Source: Opitutaceae bacterium
Lineage (GTDB): Bacteria; Verrucomicrobiota; Verrucomicrobiia; Opitutales; Opitutaceae
NCBI GenBank assembly: GCA_030693515.1
Contig: JAUYAK010000043.1
Span: forward strand, 1 to 64,000
Length of the DNA: 64,000 nucleotides
Reading direction: 5' to 3'
Below, piece after piece: positions 9,378 through 18,453 of the stretch (its first letter is position 1; every line of letters starts with the position of its first letter). The notes beneath the pieces were generated by a model that saw only the letters and a program-made list of their open reading frames with translations, did no database searches and was not told where the DNA came from. The position numbers and the translations under genes were made by a program.

Positions 9378-10688
9378 TCACTTGCCCGACTTCGGGAGCT
9401 TGCTGCGATAAATGGGCACGGATCGCGGCGCCGTCGGCTGCGCGTCATTCTGCTCGAAGCGCGTCCACCCCGCGTTGCCGATGTAGAAAAAATCGCCGCC
9501 GGTGCCCAGGCACCCGAGCGAAGGCGCGGCCATCGCGAGGTGGCCGGACTCCAGCACCTTCACCGCTGCGACGGAGTCCGCCGTCTCCTCAAGCTGGATG
9601 CGCAGCACGCGGCTGGGCCGCACCCCGTTCTGGACCCCAAGCACATGACCGCCGGGGGCCAGCGCCAGGCCGTCAATGCCGATGAGCGTGGTGTCCGCCG
9701 GCGGTTCCAGCCGCCGCACCTGCCGCGCCGCGAGATCGACCCGGAGCAGGCCGGCGGCAAAATCAGACACCACCGCGACGTCGCCCATGAGCACGATGCC
9801 TTGGACCGACATGAATTCGGCACTCTGAACCCAGGGCTCGAGGGCGGCGCCGCCCGGCGCGAGCCGCCAAAGGATCGGCGCGCCGCTGTCCGTGACCCAC
9901 ACCGTGCCATCGTCGCCCAACGCGAGATCGCCGAGCACATGCGGGTGCCGATCGCCAGGCCCGCCACCGGCCGGGAACAGGCGCCGCACCGCACCGCTCG
10001 CGAGGTCAATTTCGGCGAGCGCGGCGCGGCCTTCCAGCTCAGGGGCAAAACCCCGCATCGCCGGCACCGCGGAGGTCGCCGCCCAAATCGTCCCGCTCGC
10101 CTCGTCGATCGCCAGGCCGAATACCCCGAAGAGTTCGTCGTCCTCCGGGGTGAGCCGGCGCAGCGTCTCGTCCTTGCCGCGCACCCAGATGGCGCGGTGG
10201 TGGACATCGCCGAAGAGAAACTCACCCGTCTTCGCCCGCCACGCGATTCCCTCCATGAGACCGGTCACCCCGCGCAGCGAAAACGCGACCTCGCCCGAGC
10301 CCGAGGGATGGGCGTTGGCCGCGATTTTTTTCACGACGGCCTCAAAATCCTTGCGCGTTTTCAACGGCGCAAAATCCGCGGATTTTTCCACCGGCGAATT
10401 CACCCCGAGCCGCGCGAACCGGCCCAGTGTCGCGATCGCATCGTCGGGTTTTTCCGCCGCAACCTGCGCGGCGGCGAGGTTGATCAGCATGCGCGGGTAG
10501 TCGGGCCGCAGGGCGACCGCCTCCTCCATCTTGGCGAGATAGGTGGCGGTATCCTTCTCCTCAGCCGCAGCGGTCGCCTCGCGCGCGAGGCGGAGAGCCA
10601 GCGCCGTCTCAGACTCCGCTGCGCGGGTTACACTCACACCCACCATCGCCACAAGTGCGGCGGAAAGACTAAAGACCGAGAATCGCAC
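9378..10688 (-). CDS. TPR / SMP-30 (NHL-like) beta-propeller secreted protein
   Basis: Signal peptide from GTG at 10688 (or ATG at 10646); TPR-like N-terminus; propeller-like VTGLMEGIAW, VFGLAIDEASGTIWAATS, LGDLALGDDGTVWVTDS, IDGLALAPGG. The upstream part of the 672-aa ORF is a shadow frame. Confidence 0.75.
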   Translation of the reverse strand: MRFSVFSLSAALVAMVGVSVTRAAESETALALRLAREATAAAEEKDTATYLAKMEEAVALRPDYPRMLINLAAAQVAAEKPDDAIATLGRFARLGVNSPVEKSADFAPLKTRKDFEAVVKKIAANAHPSGSGEVAFSLRGVTGLMEGIAWRAKTGEFLFGDVHHRAIWVRGKDETLRRLTPEDDELFGVFGLAIDEASGTIWAATSAVPAMRGFAPELEGRAALAEIDLASGAVRRLFPAGGGPGDRHPHVLGDLALGDDGTVWVTDSGAPILWRLAPGGAALEPWVQSAEFMSVQGIVLMGDVAVVSDFAAGLLRVDLAARQVRRLEPPADTTLIGIDGLALAPGGHVLGVQNGVRPSRVLRIQLEETADSVAAVKVLESGHLAMAAPSLGCLGTGGDFFYIGNAGWTRFEQNDAQPTAPRSVPIYRSKLPKSGK

Positions 10689-11772
10689 GCAGCACCGCCA
10701 TCGCCATATCGATCGGGCTGCCGCCGCCACCGCCACCACCCGGCTGACCGGCGCCTCCGCCACTGGAACTGCCAGAGCTACTGCCGGATTGCCCGCCCTG
10801 CTGGCCGCCTTGTTGACCGCCTTGCTGCCCGCTGCCGGACTGCCCGCCGCCCTGCTGGCCGCCTTGGCTACCACCTTGCTGGCCGCCCTGACTGCCTTGG
10901 CCGCCTTGGCCGCCACCACCGACCGACGCAATTTTTTGCAGGCCACCTTTGCCCGCGCCGACGACGCCGTTGGGATCGCCTTCGTCCCCGCCTTCCCCGG
11001 CTTGACCGGATTTCCCACTCTTTCCGCTCTTGCCCCCGCGCCCGGACCCGTTCTCACCCGCCCCGGCGTTGTCGGCCAGCCCACCGCTCCCATCGCCCGC
11101 ACCGTCGCCCTTGCCACCCGTGCCCGATTTGCCCGCGCCGTCTTTGCCCTCGGCCCCGGCTCCGGTGCCAGCGCGGATTTTATCGTCCATCGCGCCAAAG
11201 GCGTAGTCATCCTTCGCATTTGGAGTCCCATCGCCATCAATGTCGTCATCCTGGTCGTTCGGGATGCCATCGCCGTCCATGTCGTTGTCCTTGGAATTGG
11301 GAATGCCGTCGCCATCAAGGTCGCCGTCGGGTCCGCTGCGGCCGTCGGCGGAGATACGGCCCAGTTCGGGGGCGCCGCCGCCTCCGCCGCCTTCACCCCG
11401 CCGGCCCATCACGCCGGAAAACGTGAAGCGCACAAAATCGACCTGGCTCGTGTTAAGCGTGGCCCGGTGGCGGATCGCGGCGTCGCGCACGGTCTCCATC
11501 TCCCATTTGCGGCGGCGCGCCTCCTCCCGGTCCGCGATCGGGCCGAAGAGGCAGATGAGGTTTTCGTGACGGTAGCGGACATACCAGCCCTCGTCGCTCG
11601 GAGCGAGGCCGGTCGCATTGATGCCGGCATATTTGCCGCGAAATTCCTCTGCCGGCATCAGCATCAGATCAGGAATCGCCTCGACAGGATAGATAACCGT
11701 GGTCGCGCGGGCCAACGATGCAAAGCCTGCCGCGAGCGCGAGGCCGAAAAGGACAGTGGAGAGGGTTTTCAC
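10669..11772 (-). CDS. Secreted protein with TSP3-like Asp-rich repeats and Gly/Gln/Ser-rich low-complexity tail
   Basis: Signal peptide; DLDGDGIPNSKDNDMDGDGIPNDQDDDIDGDGTPNAKDD; GGQGGQGSQGGQQGGSQGGQQGGGQSGSGQQGGQQGGQQGG. Confidence 0.85.
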   Translation of the reverse strand: MKTLSTVLFGLALAAGFASLARATTVIYPVEAIPDLMLMPAEEFRGKYAGINATGLAPSDEGWYVRYRHENLICLFGPIADREEARRRKWEMETVRDAAIRHRATLNTSQVDFVRFTFSGVMGRRGEGGGGGGAPELGRISADGRSGPDGDLDGDGIPNSKDNDMDGDGIPNDQDDDIDGDGTPNAKDDYAFGAMDDKIRAGTGAGAEGKDGAGKSGTGGKGDGAGDGSGGLADNAGAGENGSGRGGKSGKSGKSGQAGEGGDEGDPNGVVGAGKGGLQKIASVGGGGQGGQGSQGGQQGGSQGGQQGGGQSGSGQQGGQQGGQQGGQSGSSSGSSSGGGAGQPGGGGGGGSPIDMAMAVLRAILGL

Positions 11773-11795
11773 GCGGAGGGAAATGCAGGGATATC

Positions 11796-12650
11796 CTACA
11801 GGCCGGCGGGAATCGCCCGGCCCTTTTCGACGCGATTGCCGGACTGCACCCCGGTCGGGGCCCGGCCACCAGTGCCAGTGCCCTTCTCGTGATGCTGAGT
11901 GTTGCCGGCCTGCTGTTGCGCGTTGGCCCCCGTGGCTCCGGCCATCCCCGGAGTAGGCTCGATGCGCATCGCGGAATCGCCGATGGTAACGGCGGAAGGT
12001 TTGCCATCCGGAGCACCAGCGGGATTGTTGCCGGCGGCTGTTTCACCCTGAAGCCCGCCAACCTGTGCACCGCCCGGCTGACCGCCACCCTGCGCGCCGC
12101 CTTGCTGGCCGCCCTGCTGGCCCGGCGGTTGACCGGCCTGCTGGCCACCTCCGGCCCCAGCCCCCCCGAGGGGATTGGGAATCTGCGGCAACCCGGCGCC
12201 CTGCTGCGCGGGATCGATGCCGAGGCCGCCGCCCGGGGGCAGTCCGGGCAAGCCACCTTGGCCGCCGGGCACCCCCATCGCACTCGGCAGACCGGGAAGA
12301 CCCGGCACGGAAATCTGTGGTGTTTTCTGCCCTTGATTCGGCTGCGTGCCGCTTCCGCCCGGACCATTGCCACCGACTTTGCCCGGGTTGGCATTCTCGT
12401 CGCCCGGCAATTCAAAGTCCCCGATCATGCCGTGCTCGGATTTTTTTGCGACGGGATGAGTCGAGCCATCCAACAAAGCCGGATCAGGCACCGGCCCACG
12501 GGCGGTGCCGCGCGCAGACGAGGATTTCGTCGCAGCGGTCGAGCCCGGCCGCGAGGAAGACGCCGGCGCATCAGCCGCCAAGGCTGCGCCCGAAAGCATG
12601 CAGCCGACGATGACACACGCGACCAAGGGACGGGAAGAAGTAAAGCGCAT
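11796..12650 (-). CDS. Secreted Gly/Gln/Pro-rich low-complexity protein
   Basis: Signal peptide MRFTSSRPLVACVIVGCMLSGAALA; QQAGQPPGQQGGQQGGAQGGGQPGGAQVGG; 23 bp upstream of the next gene on the same strand. Confidence 0.8.
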   Translation of the reverse strand: MRFTSSRPLVACVIVGCMLSGAALAADAPASSSRPGSTAATKSSSARGTARGPVPDPALLDGSTHPVAKKSEHGMIGDFELPGDENANPGKVGGNGPGGSGTQPNQGQKTPQISVPGLPGLPSAMGVPGGQGGLPGLPPGGGLGIDPAQQGAGLPQIPNPLGGAGAGGGQQAGQPPGQQGGQQGGAQGGGQPGGAQVGGLQGETAAGNNPAGAPDGKPSAVTIGDSAMRIEPTPGMAGATGANAQQQAGNTQHHEKGTGTGGRAPTGVQSGNRVEKGRAIPAGL

Positions 12651-12659
12651 GGGGAGAGA

Positions 12660-14369
12660 TCAGCCGCGGGAGATCGAGACCGTGCATGCGACCGTGACGG
12701 TCGGCGGCGTCGTGCCACTGCGGACTTGGAGGAGCATCTCGACATCGCGATAGCCCTTGCGGCTACCTATGACTTGATAGTCGCCGGGGAGCATCTTGAT
12801 GACATTGGTCTCAAACTTGGATGGCTGCCGGAAATTGGCGATCCGGACCCAAGTATTGCCGTCGGACTTGAAGGTCACCTCGACCGGCTTGTTCTGCGCC
12901 ATGAGGAGCGCATGCAGTTGCTGCACCCGATCGCTGTTGACGAGGTAGGACGGCTTCACAGCCATGGCCTCGTTGAACCGTTTGATGGCGGATTGAAACT
13001 CGGCTTTGTTGGCAAATTGCTCGGCGGCCTCAATGTATTTCTCGTATTGGAGGAGCGCACGAATGACGGTGCCGGCGCGGGTATAGCCTTCCTTTGCGTC
13101 GGTGTTTTCCGGCTCAAGCTCAAGCGTCTCGTTATAAGCTTCGCGGGCTTCGCGCCATTGGAAGGCCTTCTCGTGCGTGAAGCCGCGGGCCAGCGCTTTT
13201 TGCACCGACTCCTTGTGCGCGCTCTCCCGGGCCGACTTGAGCAAAGCCTGCACGTCAGTCTTCTGCGGATAGACTTTCAGCGCGGCCTGATACTCGGCGA
13301 TGGCCTTCGTCCAATCCTTCTCCTTTACAGCGGCGTCGGCGGCATTCTTGGCACTGGCAAACTTGGTCTCCTTCTCGAGCCGGCTCGCGCGCGACTGGCC
13401 CTCCTGCGCGGCCGCCGACTGGCCGTCGAGGGCAAAGGCTTTCTTGTAGGATTCGGCCGCATCAGCGAAACGCGCCTCCTGTTCGAGCTTCGCGCCCTGC
13501 TGCAGCAGCGCATAGACGCGGTCGATGTTCTCGGCGCGCTTGAGTCCGGCGACGGCAATTTCGTTGCCGGAGGATTTCTCCAGCGCCGCCTGAAACGCCT
13601 GCTGCGCTTCCGCTTTCTCACCCCGGGTGAGGGCGCGCTGGCCGGCCACGAGGCGATCGCGCACATGGTCGGCAAGGAGTTCCTCGGCTCGTTTCAACTG
13701 CGCAAACCCGGTGTCGAAGACTTCTTTCGCGCCGATGAAATTGCCTTCGCTGAGCAGACGGTTGCCGGCGGCCGCGGCAGAAAACGCCTCGTCCAACGCC
13801 TCGGGGGCGAGCGGACGCGCGACCTCGAGTTCCCTCACCCGGAGAAGAATCTTGTGGTAGGCCTGCTGCGCCTCGCCCCGGATTTTGACGTTGGCGCTGA
13901 ACGCCTCGATGTCGCTGCGCAGGGCCTCGAACACTTGCAGCGCACGACCCCACTGGCGCTCCGCAAGGAGATGTGAACCCGAATTGTAATCGGTCTCCAT
14001 GCGCACCAGTTCCTGCACCTGCCGCGGGTGATCGGCCGGCATGCGCCGCAGCTCGCCCAGTGACTTGGTCGCAAGATCGCGCAGCTGCTCGGCCTTGGTC
14101 TGGGCGCGAAACGATGCGTTCGCGTCGGCCACCGTCTCGCCCTCCGCCATCGCCGTAACGCGGGACGAAAACACCTCAGGACCGAAGACGAGCTTGATGC
14201 CGCGGATGACAAGGCCCGCGCACAGCAGCAAAGCCACGAAACCACCGAAACCCCAAGCCAAGATGCGCGGCACGGTCCATTTCGATCGCGCCTGCTCGCG
14301 ACCGGCGTCCGGGTTCCAATGAATGATACGGCGTTTTTTCGCGGAATTATGATCGGGTTCCTCGGCCAT
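12660..14369 (-). CDS. Single-TM TPR protein with C-terminal PEGA-like domain
   Basis: Cytoplasmic N-terminus, TM ILAWGFGGFVALLLCAGLVI, repeated TPR-like AxxAFQAALEKSSGN/AEYQAALKVYP/AYNETLELEPEN, PEGA-like MLPGDYQVIGSRKGYRDVEM. Confidence 0.82.
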   Translation of the reverse strand: MAEEPDHNSAKKRRIIHWNPDAGREQARSKWTVPRILAWGFGGFVALLLCAGLVIRGIKLVFGPEVFSSRVTAMAEGETVADANASFRAQTKAEQLRDLATKSLGELRRMPADHPRQVQELVRMETDYNSGSHLLAERQWGRALQVFEALRSDIEAFSANVKIRGEAQQAYHKILLRVRELEVARPLAPEALDEAFSAAAAGNRLLSEGNFIGAKEVFDTGFAQLKRAEELLADHVRDRLVAGQRALTRGEKAEAQQAFQAALEKSSGNEIAVAGLKRAENIDRVYALLQQGAKLEQEARFADAAESYKKAFALDGQSAAAQEGQSRASRLEKETKFASAKNAADAAVKEKDWTKAIAEYQAALKVYPQKTDVQALLKSARESAHKESVQKALARGFTHEKAFQWREAREAYNETLELEPENTDAKEGYTRAGTVIRALLQYEKYIEAAEQFANKAEFQSAIKRFNEAMAVKPSYLVNSDRVQQLHALLMAQNKPVEVTFKSDGNTWVRIANFRQPSKFETNVIKMLPGDYQVIGSRKGYRDVEMLLQVRSGTTPPTVTVACTVSISRG

Positions 14370-14637
14370 GGCGGGTGGGGGTGGCGGGTTGGAAGATTGG
14401 AGACGTGACGTGCTATGACGGCTGGGCCGGCACTTGGTTAGACGAACACTGCGGTCGGTTGTTCAGATTGGGGTCGAAACCTGAAGCGTTGTGAACATGT
14501 GAACATGACCCTGAAATGCAAAGGGCATTCCAAATTCCACGGTGTTTTTTCGTAACGATTCGGTCGTCCTGCAGCCCGGGCACTTGCCAATTTTGACCTT
14601 CTCCTCATACCTTCTGTCCAGCCCCGCCACGAAAGCC

Positions 14638-15453
14638 ATGAACGCACCGGCCCGCCTCCTCGCCTCCGCCTTTTCCGTCCTGGTCCTTGCCTCGTGCTAC
14701 CAAGTGCCCGTGACAGGCAGAAACGCGATCAACTTGGTTGATGACAAAGAGCTCACCAAGATGAGCATCACGATGTTCGACGACCAGAAGCGCCGCACCA
14801 AAATCTCCCGTGATCCTGAGCGCCTCGCCCAGCTCCAGCGGGTCGGCGAACGCATCTCCAAGGTGGTATTCTGGGACATGCCTGATGCCGACTGGGAGTT
14901 TGTCGTTTTCGACAGTCCCGAGGTCAATGCGTTCGCGATGGCCGGGGGCAAAGTCGGGGTTTACACCGGCCTGTATAAAGTCGCGAAGACCGACGACGAG
15001 GTCGCCGCGGTCATTGCCCATGAAATCGCCCACGTGACCGCCAAACATGTGCATGAGCGCCTCTCCCGCGACTTGGCGGTGCGCACGGTCGGGGCGGTCG
15101 GCATGATCGGCGGAGCGGTCGCCGGTGCGCCCGGCCTCACCATCGACATGCTGGGCGCGGCCTACGGGCTTAGCACGGAACTCGGCGGCTTCGCTTATGA
15201 TCGCCGCGCCGAGAAGGAGGCGGATTATATCGGCCTCATGTATATGGCCCGCGCCGGCTACGATCCACGCGCGGCCATTCAAGTGATGGAGGCGCTCGAC
15301 GCCCAATCGTCCAACGAACCGATGCCACCCGCCTTTCTATCCACTCATCCCACCGGCCCCGAACGCATCATCCAACTCATGGACGCCATGCCCAAGGCCC
15401 TTGAGGAAATGGAAAAAAGCACCTACCGCACCGGCCCCAAGATCGTGAAGTAA
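14638..15453 (+). CDS. M48 family metallopeptidase, lipoprotein
   Basis: Lipobox VLASC; HEIAH zinc motif (AAVIAHEIAHVTAKH); EKEADYIGL downstream Glu. Confidence 0.93.
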   Translation: MNAPARLLASAFSVLVLASCYQVPVTGRNAINLVDDKELTKMSITMFDDQKRRTKISRDPERLAQLQRVGERISKVVFWDMPDADWEFVVFDSPEVNAFAMAGGKVGVYTGLYKVAKTDDEVAAVIAHEIAHVTAKHVHERLSRDLAVRTVGAVGMIGGAVAGAPGLTIDMLGAAYGLSTELGGFAYDRRAEKEADYIGLMYMARAGYDPRAAIQVMEALDAQSSNEPMPPAFLSTHPTGPERIIQLMDAMPKALEEMEKSTYRTGPKIVK

Positions 15454-15464
15454 GAAGGCCTAAA

Positions 15465-15492
15465 AAAAGGCGGACCGCTCAGTCCGCCTTTT
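15465..15492 (+). terminator. Rho-independent terminator after the M48 peptidase
   Basis: AAAAGGCGGAC-CGCTCA-GTCCGCCTTTT. Confidence 0.8.
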
Positions 15493-15539
15493 CGCCATCC
15501 GAGGACCCGTCACGGCTGACAGGAGCGAGCCGAAGCCGC

Positions 15540-16229
15540 TCAATCGTCCCGCCGCCCTGACAGCAGCATGAGGATGTGCAGCAAGCTCCCTAGCGCCGCC
15601 ACAAACCCCGCCACGTAGGTGAGCGCCGCGGCATCGAGCGTCTGGTGCACGCCCGACATTTCATCGCGATCGACAATGCCGAGGTTCACTAACTGGGCCT
15701 TGGCCCGGCGGCTCGCGTCAAACTCCACGGGCAGCGTGACCAACTGAAAGAGAACGATCAGGCCCAGCGCCACCGCACCCATCGTGAGGAGCATCCCGCC
15801 AAACGCCGAGCCGATGAGCACGATGCCGAGGATCAGGACAAAGTTGGACACGCCCGCGGCAATCTGAGTGGCCGGCGCGAGCGTCTGCCGCACCGTCATC
15901 ATCGAATAGCCGACCTTGTGCTGGATCGCATGACCCGCCTCGTGGGCGGCCACCCCCAGGGCAGCTAGGCTGGTGCCATGGTAATTGTGTTCCGATAACG
16001 CGAGCCGCTTGTTCATGGGGTCGTAGTGGTCGGTCAATTCGCCGGGAACCTGCACAATCTCGACGTCGCTGATGCCGGCCGAGTCCATGACTGCTTGTGC
16101 AGCTTCACGGCCCGTGATGCCGCCGCGAGAACGAATCTGCACATTCTTGGCGTAAGCGCTCCGGATGCGATACTGCGCATACAAACCGAAGAGCATCGGA
16201 ATAATGATAAGGATGATCCAGATGAGCAT
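15540..16229 (-). CDS. YugP-like zinc metallopeptidase (membrane)
   Basis: IRSAYAKNVQIRSRGGITGREAAQAVMDSAGI, VAAHEAGHAIQH, multiple TMs, VEFDASRRAKAQL. Start moved to Met 16229. Confidence 0.9.
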   Translation of the reverse strand: MLIWIILIIIPMLFGLYAQYRIRSAYAKNVQIRSRGGITGREAAQAVMDSAGISDVEIVQVPGELTDHYDPMNKRLALSEHNYHGTSLAALGVAAHEAGHAIQHKVGYSMMTVRQTLAPATQIAAGVSNFVLILGIVLIGSAFGGMLLTMGAVALGLIVLFQLVTLPVEFDASRRAKAQLVNLGIVDRDEMSGVHQTLDAAALTYVAGFVAALGSLLHILMLLSGRRDD

Positions 16230-16386
16230 AGGTGGTGGTGGGTTAAATGTGGATTGAGCGCGCGCAACGATGGGTCGCGCACCCTGCACGTTAACCAATC
16301 CTGTGAATTTTCCAGAGTATTCGGCCCGATTGGAAAACGCCGACGGCGCTTCCAATCGCGTCAACCCCCGGCTGGGCGGCAGCGGC

Positions 16387-17535
16387 TCAGCCCAATTGCG
16401 GCACATCCACCCAGCGGCGCTCGGCCCACGACTTGATTCCGAGTTCCGCGAGCTGCACGCCCTTGGCCCCCTGGAAAAGATTCCACGGGAACGGATCGCC
16501 CTTCACCACGTGGCGCAGGAAGAGCTCCCACTGAATCTTGAACGCATTGTCGTAAACGCCTTGGTCCGGCACCCGCGTCCAGCCGTCGAAGTATTTGATC
16601 GGGCTGTCGATGTCGGGATTCCAGATGCAGCGCGGGGTCGCCGAAAGATGCTGCGCCGTGCAATCGCGCAGGCCCGCGACCGCCGTGCCGTGCGTGCCGT
16701 CCACTTGGAGCGTGAGCAAATCGTCGCGCCGCACGCGCACGTCCCACGAGGAATTGAACTGGCAGATGACACCGTTGACCAACTCGAAGGTCGCATAGGC
16801 CGAGTCGTCGGCGGTGCACTTGTAGGGTTTGCCCGCCTCGTCCCAGCGCTGCGGGATGTGCGTCGCGCCGAGGCACGTGAGCGACTTCACCTCGCCGAAA
16901 AGATTCTGAATCACATACTGCCAGTGGCAGAGCATATCGACGATGATGCCGCCATCGTCTTCCTTGCGGTAGTTCCACGAGGGGCGCTGGAGCTTCTCGT
17001 GCTCACCCGTGAACACCCAGTAGCCAAACTCGCCGCGCACGGAGAGGATTTTTCCAAAGAATCCAGTATCGATCAGATACTTCAACTTGAGCAGGCCGGG
17101 CAGCCAGAGCTTATCCTGCACCACGCCGTTCTTCAACCCGGCCGCCGTGACTTCCTTCGCGAGCGCGAGCGCTTCAACAGAGGTCGTTGCCGACGGTTTC
17201 TCGCAATAGATGTGTTTCTTGGCCGCGATGGCCTTGCGCACGCCCGTGGGTCGCTGGCCGGTCAGCGTCGCGTCGAAATAAACCTGGTTCGCCGGATCGG
17301 CGAGGGCCGCGTCGAGATTGGTCGAGTAGCGCTTGACGCCGGCGCGAGCCGCGAGCGCCGCGAGCTTCGGCTCGCTGCGCCCGATGAGAATGGGATCGGG
17401 CATGATGACCTCGGTGTCGCCGAGCTTGATGCCGCCTTGGTCGATGATGGCTTTGACGGAGCGCAGCAGATGCTGGTTGGTGCCCATGCGTCCGGTGACG
17501 CCGTTCATGATGATGCCGACTTTGTGCGTGGTCAT
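16387..17535 (-). CDS. Gfo/Idh/MocA family oxidoreductase
   Basis: GVTGRMGTNQH nucleotide-binding region, HIYCEKPSATTSVEALALAKE. Confidence 0.92.
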   Translation of the reverse strand: MTTHKVGIIMNGVTGRMGTNQHLLRSVKAIIDQGGIKLGDTEVIMPDPILIGRSEPKLAALAARAGVKRYSTNLDAALADPANQVYFDATLTGQRPTGVRKAIAAKKHIYCEKPSATTSVEALALAKEVTAAGLKNGVVQDKLWLPGLLKLKYLIDTGFFGKILSVRGEFGYWVFTGEHEKLQRPSWNYRKEDDGGIIVDMLCHWQYVIQNLFGEVKSLTCLGATHIPQRWDEAGKPYKCTADDSAYATFELVNGVICQFNSSWDVRVRRDDLLTLQVDGTHGTAVAGLRDCTAQHLSATPRCIWNPDIDSPIKYFDGWTRVPDQGVYDNAFKIQWELFLRHVVKGDPFPWNLFQGAKGVQLAELGIKSWAERRWVDVPQLG

Positions 17536-17582
17536 AGTATTCTAAGGGGTTGAGGAGTGAGCCCAGAGCATACTCCGAAGCC

Positions 17583-17645
17583 CCGACTTGCGTTAGCACG
17601 ATTCCGACCTTTGCTAGCACTAACCCGACCTTACTTTAGACGGCC
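17583..17645. promoter_or_regulatory. Three tandem 21-bp direct repeats, putative AraC-family operator array
   Basis: CCGACTTGCGTTAGCACGATT / CCGACCTTTGCTAGCACTAAC / CCGACCTTACTTTAGACGGCC, CGAC at 17584, 17605, 17626 (exact 21-bp phase), in the divergent intergenic region. Confidence 0.55.
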
Positions 17646-17682
17646 CGCAGCACCGCGCCATCCATCGCCTCCGCCCCCTCCC

Positions 17683-18444
17683 ATGCTCGCTTGGAGCCCT
17701 CTCCTCATCCAGAAGATTGAAATCCATGCGCTTGGGTTTGTGCTGCGAAAACTGCAGCTCAATCGCCACCGCGACGCCGAGGTTGCCGCCCACGGCCACG
17801 ACTACGCGCAGCTCATCCTCTACCTCACGGGCGAAGGCGTGCAGACCGTGAATTCCCGTCGCCGCCGGGCCCACGCCGGCGATCTCTTCGTTATCCCGGC
17901 GCGCACCCCACATGGGTTCTCCACCGTCGGGCACAGCCGGCCGCTTTGTCTGGTGCTGGACTACGAACTCGAGGGCCACGGCCGCGTGCGCGCAACGCAT
18001 CGCACGCTCTCACCCGCCACACTGAACGAACTGCATGCGCTCCTTTCCCGCGTGCCGCGCAAGGGCCGCCTCACGCTCACCGACTATGCCGCGATTCTCG
18101 CGGTCGTCGCCCGCCTGCTCGGCCAAGCACCGGCCGCCCCGGCGCCCACGGTCACTCTCTTCGAGCGTTTGAGCGACCGAGTCCGCGTCCCCGCCCCGCT
18201 CGGCCAAATTGCACGCGAACTTGGCTACCATCCCGACCACCTCAGCCGGAAACTGAAACGCGAATCGGGCCTCGGCCTGCGCACGCTGCGGGACCGGGTC
18301 CGACTCGAAACCGCCGAGGTCGCCCTGCGCTCCGCGGCGACTGTCGCTGATGCAGCGACGCGCTGCGGCTTCGAAGATCCGAACTATTTCGCCCGCTGGT
18401 TTCGCCGCCAGACCGGCCAGACACCCAGCGCTTGGCGCGGCTGA
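17683..18444 (+). CDS. AraC family transcriptional regulator (cupin N-terminal domain)
   Basis: Cupin-like HGHDYAQLILYLTGEGVQTVNSRRRRAHAGDLFVIPARTPHGF; AraC HTH LGYHPDHLSRKLKRESG...AATRCGFEDPNYFARWFRRQTGQTPSAWR. Confidence 0.93.
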   Translation: MLAWSPLLIQKIEIHALGFVLRKLQLNRHRDAEVAAHGHDYAQLILYLTGEGVQTVNSRRRRAHAGDLFVIPARTPHGFSTVGHSRPLCLVLDYELEGHGRVRATHRTLSPATLNELHALLSRVPRKGRLTLTDYAAILAVVARLLGQAPAAPAPTVTLFERLSDRVRVPAPLGQIARELGYHPDHLSRKLKRESGLGLRTLRDRVRLETAEVALRSAATVADAATRCGFEDPNYFARWFRRQTGQTPSAWRG

Positions 18445-18453
18445 GGCCCCGGC

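Noticed and set aside
9162-11426. 754-aa plus-strand ORF and 752-aa ORF at 11718-13976
   Set aside because: Antisense to the four-gene operon; low-complexity shadow translations (PAGRLG/ALLAALLA) of the Gly/Gln repeats.
17592-17624. Possible CIRCE heat-shock operator (TTAGCAC ... )
   Set aside because: The TTAGCAC-like motifs are in direct, not inverted, orientation and lack the N9 spacing; better explained as the 21-bp repeats.
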